A DNA stretch of 31,099 nucleotides from Aadella sp043822885 (lineage in GTDB: Bacteria > Omnitrophota > Gorgyraeia > Tantalellales > Tantalellaceae), in the NCBI GenBank assembly GCA_043822885.1, contig JBDRBI010000065.1, positions 1 to 31,099 on the forward strand. The letters are read 5' to 3'. How positions within the stretch are numbered: the first letter of the stretch is position 1; each line of letters begins with the position of its first letter. Shown here piece after piece: positions 6,684 through 14,380 of the stretch. A model generated the notes under the pieces. That model did not search any database. It saw nothing but the letters and a program-made list of their open reading frames with translations, and was not told where the DNA came from. The translations under genes were made by a program, and so were the position numbers.

Positions 6684-8066
6684 TCACTTACCTATGCAAA
6701 ACTTTGAGAATATTCTGTCAAGGACGTCATCCCCTATGGATTCACCCGTTATAAGTCCCAAATGATATACCGCTTCGTTGAGATCACTCGCCAAAAGTTC
6801 TCCCTTAAGATCGTTTTCGGCGGTTTTCAATGTCCGTTCGACACAAATAGAAGCGTTCTTTAAGAGATCCTTGTGTCTCACGTTCGTTATAACGGCTCCT
6901 TCCGTAGACGCGATCATACCGTTAAAAAGCTCAAAAGTGATAGCGCTTTCCAGTTTATCCAAACCCGTCTTTTTAAGCGCTGATACCTTGATGATATCTT
7001 TCCCGAAACATTGATGTGCTTTTTTTATATCCGCTTTTAATGGCAGATCGGCCTTATTCAAAACTATTACCGTTTTTTTATCTTTTATGGTCTCGAATAT
7101 ACTTTTATCCCTTTCGGATAATGCCGCGCTCGCATCCAGAACAAATATCACTATGTCGCTAGTTAAAAGTTTTTCTCTGGATCGTTTTATACCCTCTATT
7201 TCCACTCTGTCTTTCGTGTCGATTATACCCGCGGTATCGGAAAGTCTTACTTTAACCCCGCTGATATTAATGTACTCTTCTATTATGTCCCTGGTCGTTC
7301 CCGCTAAAGAAGTAACAATGACCCTGTCGTCTCTGAGCAGCGCGTTCATCAGACTGGACTTTCCTACATTAGGTCTGCCGCAGATAACAACGCTTGCACC
7401 CTCTCTCACTATGATCCCGCTGTCAGAGGTATCTAATATTCTGTTCATATCCAAAAAAATGTTCTTTATTTTAGATACAGTTCCCTCTTTAGACTCGAAA
7501 CTTACATCTTCATCGGAAAAATCTATACCAAGTTCAACCAGTGAGATCACTTCGATCATATCCTTTCTTATTTTTCTGATCTCACTCGAGAAGGCGCCCT
7601 TGAGCTGCGAAAAAGCCGTTTTTCGGGCTTTTTCGGTCTTTGAACTGATAATATCCAACACCGCCTCGGCCTGCGTGAGATCTATTCTGCCGTTGAGAAA
7701 AGCGCGTTTGGTAAATTCACCCGGTTCGGCCAACCGTGCCCCTCTACGTATACATAATTCGAGTATACGTTTAAGATTAACGTCACCTCCGTGACAATTT
7801 ATTTCCAGTACATCTTCCGTTGTATAGCTGCGCGGAGACTTCATGACGGTAAGAAGCACTTCATCTATCGCGTCGTTAATTTCGGTGTCCACTATAGAAC
7901 CATAATATACACTGTGACTTTGAAACGAATCCGCCTTTTTACCGGAGGCCTCAAAAAACATCTTATCGGCTATTTTTAGCGCGTCATCACCGCTTATGCG
8001 TATTATGCCTATCCCTCCTTCTCCCAGAGGGGTAGAAACAGCAGCGATAGTATCATTAGAGTTCAT
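6684..8066 (-). CDS. mnmE: tRNA uridine-34 modification GTPase MnmE
   Basis: With MnmG, this enzyme installs the (carboxymethyl)aminomethyl group on U34 of certain tRNAs, using a folate one-carbon donor and GTP. From the ATG at 8066 the protein has 460 residues, the usual size. The N-terminal folate-binding domain starts NSNDTIAAVSTPLGEGGIGI. The G domain begins with P-loop GRPNVGKSS (about 230-238) and has DTAG and NKAD motifs. The C-terminal helical domain ends in the invariant CIGK. An upstream in-frame ATG at 8123 would add 19 residues that lie in a dispersed repeat (8119-8198), so I reject it; an ATG at 8075 is an alternative. No clear ribosome site is present. Confidence 0.95.
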   Translation of the reverse strand: MNSNDTIAAVSTPLGEGGIGIIRISGDDALKIADKMFFEASGKKADSFQSHSVYYGSIVDTEINDAIDEVLLTVMKSPRSYTTEDVLEINCHGGDVNLKRILELCIRRGARLAEPGEFTKRAFLNGRIDLTQAEAVLDIISSKTEKARKTAFSQLKGAFSSEIRKIRKDMIEVISLVELGIDFSDEDVSFESKEGTVSKIKNIFLDMNRILDTSDSGIIVREGASVVICGRPNVGKSSLMNALLRDDRVIVTSLAGTTRDIIEEYINISGVKVRLSDTAGIIDTKDRVEIEGIKRSREKLLTSDIVIFVLDASAALSERDKSIFETIKDKKTVIVLNKADLPLKADIKKAHQCFGKDIIKVSALKKTGLDKLESAITFELFNGMIASTEGAVITNVRHKDLLKNASICVERTLKTAENDLKGELLASDLNEAVYHLGLITGESIGDDVLDRIFSKFCIGK

Positions 8067-8118
8067 AGCATTCATAGTAATGCTTGTCCCCGTAGGGGGT
8101 GATTCGCCCCCACTGTCC

Positions 8119-8198
8119 GTCATTGCGAGCGTAGCGAAGCAATCTGTAAATTAACATATCCATTGAGATTGCTTCACCCCTTCGGGGTTCGCAATGAC
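8119..8198. repeat. Inverted-repeat element GTCATTGCGA...GAAGCAATCT, full form
   Basis: The left half GTCATTGCGA-GCGTAGC-GAAGCAATCT and its inverted right half AGATTGCTTC-ACCCCTTCGGGGT-TCGCAATGAC flank a 20-bp spacer. The outer arms match exactly while the inner inserts differ. It fills most of the folC-mnmE spacer and supplies a false upstream start codon for mnmE. Confidence 0.88.
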
Positions 8199-8246
8199 AA
8201 AGAGTCTAAATCTGCATATCAGTCAAACTAAACCCTTAAACTGTTT

Positions 8247-8281
8247 CACACATCACACATAACACATTACACAAACTACAT
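8247..8281. repeat. Heptamer array, unit CACACAT
   Basis: CACACAT, CACACAT, AACACAT, TACACAA and ACTACAT run in 7-bp register across the folC stop codon (8276-8278). Confidence 0.7.
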
Positions 8282-9574
8282 CCCCTTCACCAACCCTCTG
8301 ACCTCACCTATAAGATAAAATGACCCGGTCGCGAGTATCAGATCTCTTTCTCCCGCCAAACTTAACGCGGCTCCCAGCCCCTCTTTGACGTTCGAGGTCA
8401 TACATACGGTTTTACCCTTTATATATCCCCTTATCATACCCGGATCCGCGCTTCGCTGAGACGCCGCTCGCGTTAAAACTACCTCATCCGATAACGGAAC
8501 AAGTTCTGAACATATGCTTCTTATATCCTTGTCTTTCGATATACCCAAAAGAAGTATCAATCTATCATATTTGAGATTTTCTTCAACAGAATATTTGAGC
8601 CTGCTGGCGCTGGACTTATTATGCGCTCCGTCGATTATCAAAAGAGGATCTTTCGCTATAATTTCCATTCTGCCGGGTAAAAACGCTTTTTTTATACCCA
8701 TTTTTATTTTGTCAAGATCAAGCTCGATTCCCGTAAGCACCTGTTCTACTATACCTACGGCTGTTGCCGCATTCTCAGCTTGGAAACTTCCCATCATATC
8801 AATATGACAAGACTCGTATAAGCCTCTTATACCCTTGATATTCACCAGGCTTCCTTCTTCTCCCGAGGCTTTAATGTTATAACTGATATCTTCTCCTACT
8901 ATCGACAGAGAGACATTCTCTTTTATACATCTTTCCTTTATTATCTCCAGGATATCCGCACGTTGAGGTGAACTTATACAATGAGATCCCGGTTTTATGA
9001 TCGCTATCTTCTCTCGGGTTATTTTTTCAAGTTTATCACCGAGAACCTGCATATGGTCGTGGCTTATTGATGTTATTCCGCATACCTCGGACTTAATAAC
9101 ATTGGTCGCGTCAAGACGACCGCCCAGACCTGTTTCGAATACCGCAAGGTCCACTCCCTGCTCTTTGAAATAAAATATCGCTATAAATGTGAGTATTTCG
9201 AAATACGTAAATATTTTTTCTCTTCCGGCGAGATCGTCTTGTATCTTAGAAAGTATTTTCAAGAAACTATCTTCACTGATATCCGCCCCGTTGATCTTTA
9301 TTCTCTCTTTTACGTCCAGTAAATGCGGTGAAGTATAAAGGCCGACTTTATAACCATTCTCCGCGAGTATAGACGCCGTGAATGTCGCTACCGACCCCTT
9401 ACCTTTTGTCCCGGCTATATGAACCGATCTATATGAAGTCTGCGGATCCCCGGTTTTCTCCAGAAACCCCTGTAATCTGCTCAGATCAAAATTCAGACCG
9501 CCGCCGCTGAACCCTGTTTTTTCATAATTCGTAAAAGAGTCCAGATAATTTATAGCCTCAAGGTACGTTTCCAT
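8276..9574 (-). CDS. folC: Folylpolyglutamate synthase / dihydrofolate synthase
   Basis: Mur-ligase-family enzyme that adds glutamate to dihydropteroate and/or to tetrahydrofolates, making and retaining the folate pool in the cytoplasm. The 432-residue length is typical. The ATP-binding loop GTKGKGS is at 55-61. The FolC signature VFETGLGGRLDATNV is near residue 150, HDHMQVLG follows, and the C-terminal domain opens with PGRMEIIAKDPLLIIDGAHN. All core motifs are intact. Whether it is bifunctional cannot be judged from sequence. Instead of a ribosome site it has a promoter-like pair (TTGTAA-17-TACAAT) whose -10 ends six bases before the ATG, so the message may be leaderless. purH lies upstream across a 226-bp repeat-filled spacer. 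Confidence 0.95.
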   Translation of the reverse strand: METYLEAINYLDSFTNYEKTGFSGGGLNFDLSRLQGFLEKTGDPQTSYRSVHIAGTKGKGSVATFTASILAENGYKVGLYTSPHLLDVKERIKINGADISEDSFLKILSKIQDDLAGREKIFTYFEILTFIAIFYFKEQGVDLAVFETGLGGRLDATNVIKSEVCGITSISHDHMQVLGDKLEKITREKIAIIKPGSHCISSPQRADILEIIKERCIKENVSLSIVGEDISYNIKASGEEGSLVNIKGIRGLYESCHIDMMGSFQAENAATAVGIVEQVLTGIELDLDKIKMGIKKAFLPGRMEIIAKDPLLIIDGAHNKSSASRLKYSVEENLKYDRLILLLGISKDKDIRSICSELVPLSDEVVLTRAASQRSADPGMIRGYIKGKTVCMTSNVKEGLGAALSLAGERDLILATGSFYLIGEVRGLVKGM

Positions 9575-9580
9575 GGTGTT

Positions 9581-9609
9581 ATTGTAACCTTACAGGAATG
9601 GTATTACAA
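9581..9609 (-). promoter_or_regulatory. Candidate folC promoter, leaderless type
   Basis: On the coding strand TTGTAA (9609-9604) and TACAAT (9586-9581) are separated by 17 bp. The -10 ends six bases before the folC ATG, so transcription would start at or next to the initiation codon. No Shine-Dalgarno is present. The match is 4/6 and 5/6 to sigma-70 consensus. Confidence 0.5.
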
Positions 9610-9638
9610 GAGGATATTGAGGAGTAGCTTGCGGATAA

Positions 9639-9724
9639 TAGACTATAGACCATAGACTATAGACAGAGAATGACCGATATGCTACCTTCTACCTTCTAAC
9701 TTCTATTTCTGGTGACTGGTGACC
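9639..9724. repeat. Consecutive heptamer arrays in purH-folC spacer
   Basis: TAGACTA/TAGACCA units (9639-9666) come first, then a short GACCGATATGCTA word. TACCTTC, TACCTTC, TAACTTC, TATTTCT, GGTGACT and GGTGACC (9683-9724) follow. The 7-bp register continues while the unit changes from TACCTTC to GGTGACY. Confidence 0.75.
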
Positions 9725-9742
9725 GGAAAGCAATATCTTTTC

Positions 9743-9800
9743 AAGATTTTTCAAAGAAAAATCTTGGTCCATGGTCTATTGTCTACGGTCTATGGTCTAT
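9743..9800. repeat. Hairpin plus GGTCTAT heptamers, copy 2
   Basis: The hairpin AAGATTTTTC-AAA-GAAAAATCTT (9743-9765) is followed by five heptamers (GGTCCAT, GGTCTAT, TGTCTAC, GGTCTAT, GGTCTAT). They fill 9766-9800 exactly and end at the purH stop codon (9801-9803). The stem differs from the copy at 5843 by a paired C-to-T and G-to-A change that preserves pairing. Confidence 0.88.
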
Positions 9801-11363
9801 TTAATGTTTAAAATGCCGCATGCCTGTCAACACCATGGAAATGTTGAATTTATCGCAAGCGGCTATTACTTCTTCGTCACGGATCGAGCCGCCGGGCTGG
9901 ATGATCGCGGTAATACCCGCTTTATGCGCTTCTTCTATGGAATCGGCTTTCGGGAAGAACGCGTCGCTGGCCAAAATAGCTCCTTTTGCTCTTTTTCCGG
10001 CTTTACGTACGGCTATGATGACCGAATCTACTCTGGACATCTGTCCTGCCCCTATCCCTACCGTTTTTGTCCCTTCACACAATACTATAGCGTTACTCTT
10101 TACGTGTTTAACGACTTCCCGGCCAAATATCAGTGATCTTAAGAGATCCTTATCTACGTTCTTTTTGGTAACTACTTTCATATCTTTTTCGGAAAGATCT
10201 TCGGTATCGGACTCCTGGACAAGCGCTCCTCCCAAAACTTTTTTTATATCCAGCCTTGCTGATCCGGCGCTGTTAGCATCCCGGAGTTCTAATATCCTGA
10301 GATTTTTCTTCTCACCGAATATCTTTAAAGCATCCTCATCGTATCCGGGCGCGATGATGCATTCTATAAAATCCGTTTCCTTTAAAATAAGCTCGGCAAG
10401 TTTAGACCCTATCGGCCCGTTAAATCCCATAACGCTTCCAAAAGCGCTTAACCTGTCGCAATCAAGGGCGTCGATATAAGCTTTTTCCAAGGTATCGGCA
10501 GAAGCTATCCCGCAAGGGTTATTATGTTTCACTATGCTGACGGTCGGCCTTTCAAATTTACTTACCATGACAAAAGCGGCGTTTAAGTCCAGGATATTAT
10601 TGAACGAAAGTTCTTTACCCTGAAGTTTTTTAGCGTCATTTATGCCTATTTCGCGGCTCATAACATCCTTGTAGAACGCGCCTTTTTGATGAGGATTTTC
10701 TCCGTAACGCAAAGCCTGTGTCTTTTTAAGTCCTATAGTGATCCTCTCGGGCAGTTCTTTTGCGGAATTGCTTCCGCCTTCCGACCTTAAATATTCATCT
10801 ATCATGCCGTCATATTGGGATGTTTCGGAAAAAACTTCCTGCGCCAAGTATCTAAGCGTTTCCTCCCCGAGTTCGCCGCCGGTCTCTCTCAATTCCGTCA
10901 TCACTTTTTGATACTGCGAAGGCGAACTTAGAACAGCGACATGTCTGAAATTTTTAGCCGCGCTTCTTAACATGGCCGGTCCGCCGATATCTATATTCTC
11001 AATTGCTTCTTCAAAAGTAACATCTTCACGCGAAACCGTCTCTTTGAACGGATACAGGTTTACAACCACCATATCTATGAGCCCAATGCCTTCTTCTTTT
11101 AATTTTTTCATATGAGCGGTATCATCCCTTAAGGCCAAGAGGCCCGCGTGTATTTTAGGATGAAGGGTCTTTACTCTTCCGTCCAGCATTTCGGGAAAGC
11201 GCGTGTAATCAGAAACTTCAATGACCTTTATGCCCAGAGAAGCTATATACCGCGCGGTCCCCCCCGTCGACAGTATCTCGACCCCGAGAGAATCAAGTCC
11301 CTTGGCCAGATCTTCCAATCCGTCTTTGTTCGAAACGCTTATTAACGCTCTTTTGACCTTCAC
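9801..11363 (-). CDS. purH: Bifunctional AICAR transformylase / IMP cyclohydrolase
   Basis: Catalyses the last two steps of IMP synthesis: formylation of AICAR with 10-formyl-tetrahydrofolate, then ring closure. The 520 residues match the family. An MGS-like IMP cyclohydrolase domain (about 1-145) contains STGGTARYI and DGRVKTLHPKIHAGLL. The AICAR transformylase domain (about 200-520) has RYGENPHQKGAFY, the catalytic Lys-His pair at 279-280 in VKHNNPCG, and a C-terminal end with QPGGSIRDEEVI and MVLTGMRHFKH. The start is a GTG at 11363, preceded by AAGGGG seven bases upstream. It uses the folate that the neighbouring folE/folC genes help make. No defect is visible. Confidence 0.97.
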   Translation of the reverse strand: MKVKRALISVSNKDGLEDLAKGLDSLGVEILSTGGTARYIASLGIKVIEVSDYTRFPEMLDGRVKTLHPKIHAGLLALRDDTAHMKKLKEEGIGLIDMVVVNLYPFKETVSREDVTFEEAIENIDIGGPAMLRSAAKNFRHVAVLSSPSQYQKVMTELRETGGELGEETLRYLAQEVFSETSQYDGMIDEYLRSEGGSNSAKELPERITIGLKKTQALRYGENPHQKGAFYKDVMSREIGINDAKKLQGKELSFNNILDLNAAFVMVSKFERPTVSIVKHNNPCGIASADTLEKAYIDALDCDRLSAFGSVMGFNGPIGSKLAELILKETDFIECIIAPGYDEDALKIFGEKKNLRILELRDANSAGSARLDIKKVLGGALVQESDTEDLSEKDMKVVTKKNVDKDLLRSLIFGREVVKHVKSNAIVLCEGTKTVGIGAGQMSRVDSVIIAVRKAGKRAKGAILASDAFFPKADSIEEAHKAGITAIIQPGGSIRDEEVIAACDKFNISMVLTGMRHFKH

Positions 11364-11381
11364 AAAAATTCCCCTTTTTTT

Positions 11382-11491
11382 AGTTCAGAGTTATGAGTTC
11401 GGAGTTCGGAGTGTTCGACCGATACGCTATATTCAATCCAAAAGCAAAAAGACAAAAACCAAAAGTCTAAAGTCTAAAGTCTAAATCGGAA
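11382..11491. repeat. Heptamers, 27-bp unit, heptamers
   Basis: AGTTCAG, AGTTATG, AGTTCGG, AGTTCGG lead into a 27-bp unit (11408-11434, core CGATACGCTAT). ATCCAAA, AGCAAAA, AGACAAA, AACCAAA, three AGTCTAA and ATCGGAA follow in 7-bp register to 11491. Confidence 0.8.
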
Positions 11492-11537
11492 GATTGTGGC
11501 ATTAGTTTTTTCTTCCATTTTACTTTTATGTGGTTCC

Positions 11538-11555
11538 CCCCGGGCATGCCCGGGG
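11538..11555. repeat. 18-bp palindrome CCCCGGGCATGCCCGGGG, copy 1
   Basis: Perfect self-complementary 18-mer flanked by TGGT and ACCA. An identical 18-mer lies at 11794-11811 in the same spacer. Confidence 0.85.
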
Positions 11556-11590
11556 CACCATTCTTTAACTCGACCCTCATCCTCACTCTC

Positions 11591-11863
11591 GTCATTGCGA
11601 GCGTAGCGAAGCAATCTCTACAATTTAAACCTTGTCCTGAATCCAGACCTGACTACGTAAGCGGCCTGGATTAAAGAGTTTCAATCGATACTTCGTTACC
11701 ATAACTACGTGGTATTGTACCCTGTATACGCTATGACTTGATTTCCTTACTTCCATTTGCCTACTGTACCACAGTATCGCTTCGCCCATTCACCCCCGGG
11801 CATGCCCGGGGAGCCCTGGGGGCCGTAGAGATTGCCACGTTCACTTCGTTCACTCGCAATGAC
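11591..11863. repeat. Inverted pair of GTCATTGCGA half elements with 211-bp interior
   Basis: The left half GTCATTGCGA-GCGTAGC-GAAGCAATCT (11591-11617) and an opposite half AGATTGCC...CGCAATGAC (11829-11863) bracket non-coding DNA that contains one CCCGGGCATGCCCGGG palindrome. It looks like an expanded form of the element at 8119-8198. No transposase frame lies inside. Confidence 0.65.
11794..11811. repeat. 18-bp palindrome, copy 2
   Basis: Exact second copy of the palindrome at 11538-11555, here followed by GAGCCCTGGGGGCC. Confidence 0.85.
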
Positions 11864-11933
11864 GGTCAATGGTCAATGGTCAATGGTCAATGGTCTCTCG
11901 TCTACCCTCTACCCTCTACCCTCTACCCTCTAG
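11864..11933. repeat. 70-bp heptamer array with unit switch
   Basis: Ten heptamers in one register: four GGTCAAT, then GGTCTCT, CGTCTAC, three CCTCTAC and CCTCTAG. The unit changes completely but the 7-bp phase does not. It ends two bases before the stop codon of the lipoprotein gene (11936-11938). Confidence 0.88.
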
Positions 11934-11935
11934 CT

Positions 11936-12502
11936 CTACATTCTCAATACTTTTATTTTCATTTTCATTGTTTCAATATTTTTCTTACTCTCATTCACTT
12001 CGGTCAATATCTCTTCTTTGTTCTTAACGAGCACGGACATTCTGGTATTCCAGGTCCGTATCTCTTCCGAGGTCAAGAATAATGCTTCCTGTTTTTTCAT
12101 AAGCGAAGATATTTCTTTTATGTCGCGTTCTATGTCCTGCAGTTTTACATTTTTAAGTTTATATTCATTCTCTAATATTTTGATCTCTTTTTCCAGCTGC
12201 CGCCTTTCGGGGTCAAGCTTGAGTTTTCCTTCTTCTTCTTTCTGCGTATACTCTCTTTTTAATTGTTCTCTTTTTTTCTTAAGATGACCGATTTCCATCT
12301 CTATCTCCATATCTTTTTTCAGAAAATCGGCGCGCTTTAACTCCATCTCGTTTTTTAGATCATTCCTTTTATCCAGAACGGATCGAAATGACGTATCCTT
12401 TTCAAGTATCATCTTATCCATATCCTCTATGCTTTTACCGCATCCTTGAAGCAAAAAACATATACCTGCCGACAATACGAATATCAGATAATTTTTTTTC
12501 AT
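11936..12502 (-). CDS. Coiled-coil lipoprotein of unknown function
   Basis: I do not recognise a family. The 188-residue protein has a signal peptide with a lipobox (FLLQGC, Cys21), so it should be lipid-anchored in the inner or outer membrane. Residues about 25-185 are almost wholly Lys/Glu-rich amphipathic helix (for example MELKRADFLKKDMEIEMEI), predicting a long coiled coil without globular domain. The ATG overlaps the stop of the upstream membrane-peptide gene (ATGA), so the two are coupled and probably act together. A GGGGAAAATAA context precedes the start. Possible roles are an envelope spacer or scaffold, but nothing in the sequence selects one. Confidence 0.8.
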   Translation of the reverse strand: MKKNYLIFVLSAGICFLLQGCGKSIEDMDKMILEKDTSFRSVLDKRNDLKNEMELKRADFLKKDMEIEMEIGHLKKKREQLKREYTQKEEEGKLKLDPERRQLEKEIKILENEYKLKNVKLQDIERDIKEISSLMKKQEALFLTSEEIRTWNTRMSVLVKNKEEILTEVNESKKNIETMKMKIKVLRM

Positions 12503-12699
12503 TTATTTTCCCCGGAAGCTCTTACCGTATCGATAAATTCACTTATTCCGGAGGCGATCGCTATTGCTCCTCCCAGAATAAGAATGCCCGGTGTGACAGC
12601 TTTAAGCGCGATAACTACTTCCTGCCGCCACATCATAAGCAATATTACGCCGCCACAAATAGCGGCCGTGCCGATCACAAGACCTAAAATTTTTCCCAT
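12499..12699 (-). CDS. Small two-helix membrane protein, unknown function
   Basis: A 66-residue protein made almost entirely of two hydrophobic segments (about 4-22 and 34-54), split by a short loop with WRQEVVIALKAVTPG. It ends in a polar tail ISEFIDTVRASGENK. A strong ribosome site GGAGGG lies six bases before the ATG. It starts 24 bp after mgtE and overlaps the lipoprotein gene by 4 bp, so mgtE, this gene and the lipoprotein gene look like one operon. The glycine-rich helices would suit a small oligomeric membrane component. I know of no family match and infer no function. Confidence 0.78.
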   Translation of the reverse strand: MGKILGLVIGTAAICGGVILLMMWRQEVVIALKAVTPGILILGGAIAIASGISEFIDTVRASGENK

Positions 12700-12723
12700 A
12701 TTTATCCCTCCGAACTGAATATA

Positions 12724-14079
12724 TCAACCCAATATCATCGTCGCGATAGACAAGTAAATAAATACGCCTATAACATCATTAAGCGTAGTGATCAATGGAC
12801 CCGAAGCTATAGCGGGATCTATATTTAACTTTTTAAAAACAAGAGGGGTTACAACTCCCACAAAATTCGACCAGACAACGACAAGAAAAAGCGAAAGTCC
12901 GACTATCAGACCTATAAGGCTGTCTTTTATCCAAAAGTTCGTTAAGATAGACAGAACCACTCCGCATACAACCCCCAGACCTAAGGCAATTTTAAACTGG
13001 CGCCATATCTCTTCACCTATCTTAAAAATATCCATATGTCCAAGGGCGATCTCTCTTACAACAACAGTGGAAGCCTGAACCCCGGAATTCCCGCCGGTAG
13101 CCGTTATGACGGGAATAAAAGACACTAAGGCTATTGTCTCGGTCAACGTTATCTCATACATGCGTATAACAAATCCTGTTATGATACTGCCGATCATACA
13201 TGTTACAAGCCATGGAAGCCTGTTCTGTGTCGCCTTAAGCGTTGTTTCCTTTCCCTGTTCTTCTTCTATCGTACCGGTCATGCGGCTTATATCTTCTCCG
13301 CGTTCTTCATCCATTACGTCTATAATATCATCCGCCGTTATGCGTCCCACCAGCCTGCCTTTATTATCAACAACGGGCAGAGAAAAAAGATCGTACTTTT
13401 TCATGATAAGGGCGGCTTTCTCCTGATCCTCATTTGCCAGAATAAAATGCGTATCTTGTTCCATTATGTCTTTTATGAGAGTACCACTTGGCGCGGTAAT
13501 AAGCTTTCCTATAGGGACTTTCCCTTTTAACCTATCCGATTCATCGATCACGTACACATGAAAAATATTTTCGTCTATGTCCTTGCCCCGGATGTGATCG
13601 ATGGCGTCTTCGACGTCATTCTCGGCTGAGATAGACGCGAATTCAGGGTTCATAACACGCGCGGCCGAGTCTTCGGGATAGCTGAGTATTTCCTCTACAT
13701 CCTCGGCATCTTCATCTTCCATGAGATCCAAGATGTCTTCTCTGTCCTTTTCGGGTACATCTTCAACGATATCGGCCGCCTCATCAACAGGCATCTCTTC
13801 CAATATTTGGGCCAGTTTTTCATTGCCGATCTTTTGAAGTATTTGAATGCGCGTTCTCGGATCCGTATCGTCAAGTACAACGGCCGCATTTTCGGCATTA
13901 AGCGCGTTAAATATACGCAGTTTATCATCTACAGAAAACTCTCCCAAGACCTCCGCGATATCTTCGGGGTCGGTTTTCACCAGCAGATGATCAAGCTTCT
14001 CTTTATCGGCTTTCTCCAAAACCATTCTCATCTCGGTTATCATCTCTTGTCTTGTTGATATTTTTTTTCTGCCCGGCAT
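12724..14079 (-). CDS. mgtE: Magnesium transporter MgtE
   Basis: Mg2+-gated magnesium channel of the inner membrane. The 451 residues have the full architecture. A superhelical N domain (about 15-130) shows repeats such as DPRTRIQILQKIG and LEEMPVDEAADIVEDV. Two CBS domains follow (about 135-260), including YDLFSLPVVDNKGRLVGRITADDII. After a plug-helix region, five membrane helices (about 285-450) include SFIPVITATGGNSGVQASTVVVREIALG, whose pore-lining segment is characteristic of the family. A GAGGG ribosome site precedes the ATG and a good promoter lies about 50 bp upstream. It leads a likely three-gene unit with the small membrane peptide and the lipoprotein. Confidence 0.96.
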   Translation of the reverse strand: MPGRKKISTRQEMITEMRMVLEKADKEKLDHLLVKTDPEDIAEVLGEFSVDDKLRIFNALNAENAAVVLDDTDPRTRIQILQKIGNEKLAQILEEMPVDEAADIVEDVPEKDREDILDLMEDEDAEDVEEILSYPEDSAARVMNPEFASISAENDVEDAIDHIRGKDIDENIFHVYVIDESDRLKGKVPIGKLITAPSGTLIKDIMEQDTHFILANEDQEKAALIMKKYDLFSLPVVDNKGRLVGRITADDIIDVMDEERGEDISRMTGTIEEEQGKETTLKATQNRLPWLVTCMIGSIITGFVIRMYEITLTETIALVSFIPVITATGGNSGVQASTVVVREIALGHMDIFKIGEEIWRQFKIALGLGVVCGVVLSILTNFWIKDSLIGLIVGLSLFLVVVWSNFVGVVTPLVFKKLNIDPAIASGPLITTLNDVIGVFIYLSIATMILG

Positions 14080-14128
14080 GGTTTTTCCCTCAGATCATTT
14101 TCTTTGTACACTCAATGACCGTGTTATT

Positions 14129-14156
14129 ATTATACTTCCATACGCCAAAAAGCCAA
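14129..14156 (-). promoter_or_regulatory. Candidate mgtE promoter
   Basis: On the coding strand TTGGCT (14156-14151) and a perfect TATAAT (14134-14129) are separated by 16 bp. The leader to the mgtE ATG would be about 42 bases, too short for a known magnesium riboswitch. Confidence 0.6.
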
Positions 14157-14254
14157 TACATTTTTATCAAAGTCGAAATGGCAGGGACAGTTTTAAAAGT
14201 TAAAAGGTTTAAAAGTTTAATGGTCAATAGTTAAAGCTTAGCGCAGAGTATATC

Positions 14255-14337
14255 AGTCTAAAAGTCAAAAGTCTGAAGGTCTAAAGTTCAGAGTTAAGAG
14301 TTCGGAGTTCGGAGTGATTGACTGATACGCTATCTTC
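14255..14337. repeat. Ten heptamers merging into the 27-bp GATACGCTA unit
   Basis: AGTCTAA, AAGTCAA, AAGTCTG, AAGGTCT, AAAGTTC, AGAGTTA, AGAGTTC, GGAGTTC, GGAGTGA, TTGACTG run without a phase break from 14255 to 14324. The last ones are part of the 27-bp unit 14311-14337, which ends ACTGATACGCTATCTTC. This unit matches 27006-27032 in reverse orientation at 26 of 27 positions. Confidence 0.85.
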
Positions 14338-14348
14338 TTCCCTCTTTA

Positions 14349-14378
14349 AGATCTGCGGGTTAAAACCCGCACTACATT
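14349..14378. repeat. 30-bp hairpin block, copy 1
   Basis: AGATC leads into the stem TGCGGGTT/AACCCGCA with a two-base AA loop (14354-14371), then the tag CTACATT. It matches 29204-29233 at 29 of 30 positions. On the coding strand it reads AATGTAG followed by the palindrome, like the element at 15527-15552. Confidence 0.88.
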
Positions 14379-14380
14379 TT

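Larger units (their letters stand above)
11364..11935. other. 572-bp gene-free spacer made of repeats
   Basis: No credible gene. From left to right it contains AGTTCRG heptamers (11382-11412), a 27-bp CGATACGCTA unit (11408-11434), A-rich and AGTCTAA heptamers (11436-11491), and a CCCGGGCATGCCCGGG palindrome. A GTCATTGCGA half element comes next, then about 180 bp without recognised content, a second palindrome and an opposite half element. A 70-bp heptamer array (11864-11933) ends the spacer. Confidence 0.8.

Noticed and set aside
7087..7794. A 235-codon open frame on the plus strand
   Set aside because: It lies antisense inside mnmE, has low-complexity Ser/Leu/Ile-rich translation and no ribosome site. 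Similar plus-strand frames across the window are shadows of minus-strand genes.
8067..8123. N-terminal extension of MnmE (19 residues)
   Set aside because: The extra codons lie in repeat DNA and the MnmE family begins at about the ATG at 8066.
11591..11863. Insertion sequence or transposon
   Set aside because: The ends are inverted but the interior has no transposase frame and no clear target duplication.
14080..14130. Magnesium riboswitch (M-box) before mgtE
   Set aside because: The predicted leader is about 42 bases, far shorter than a known M-box, with no complex fold visible.
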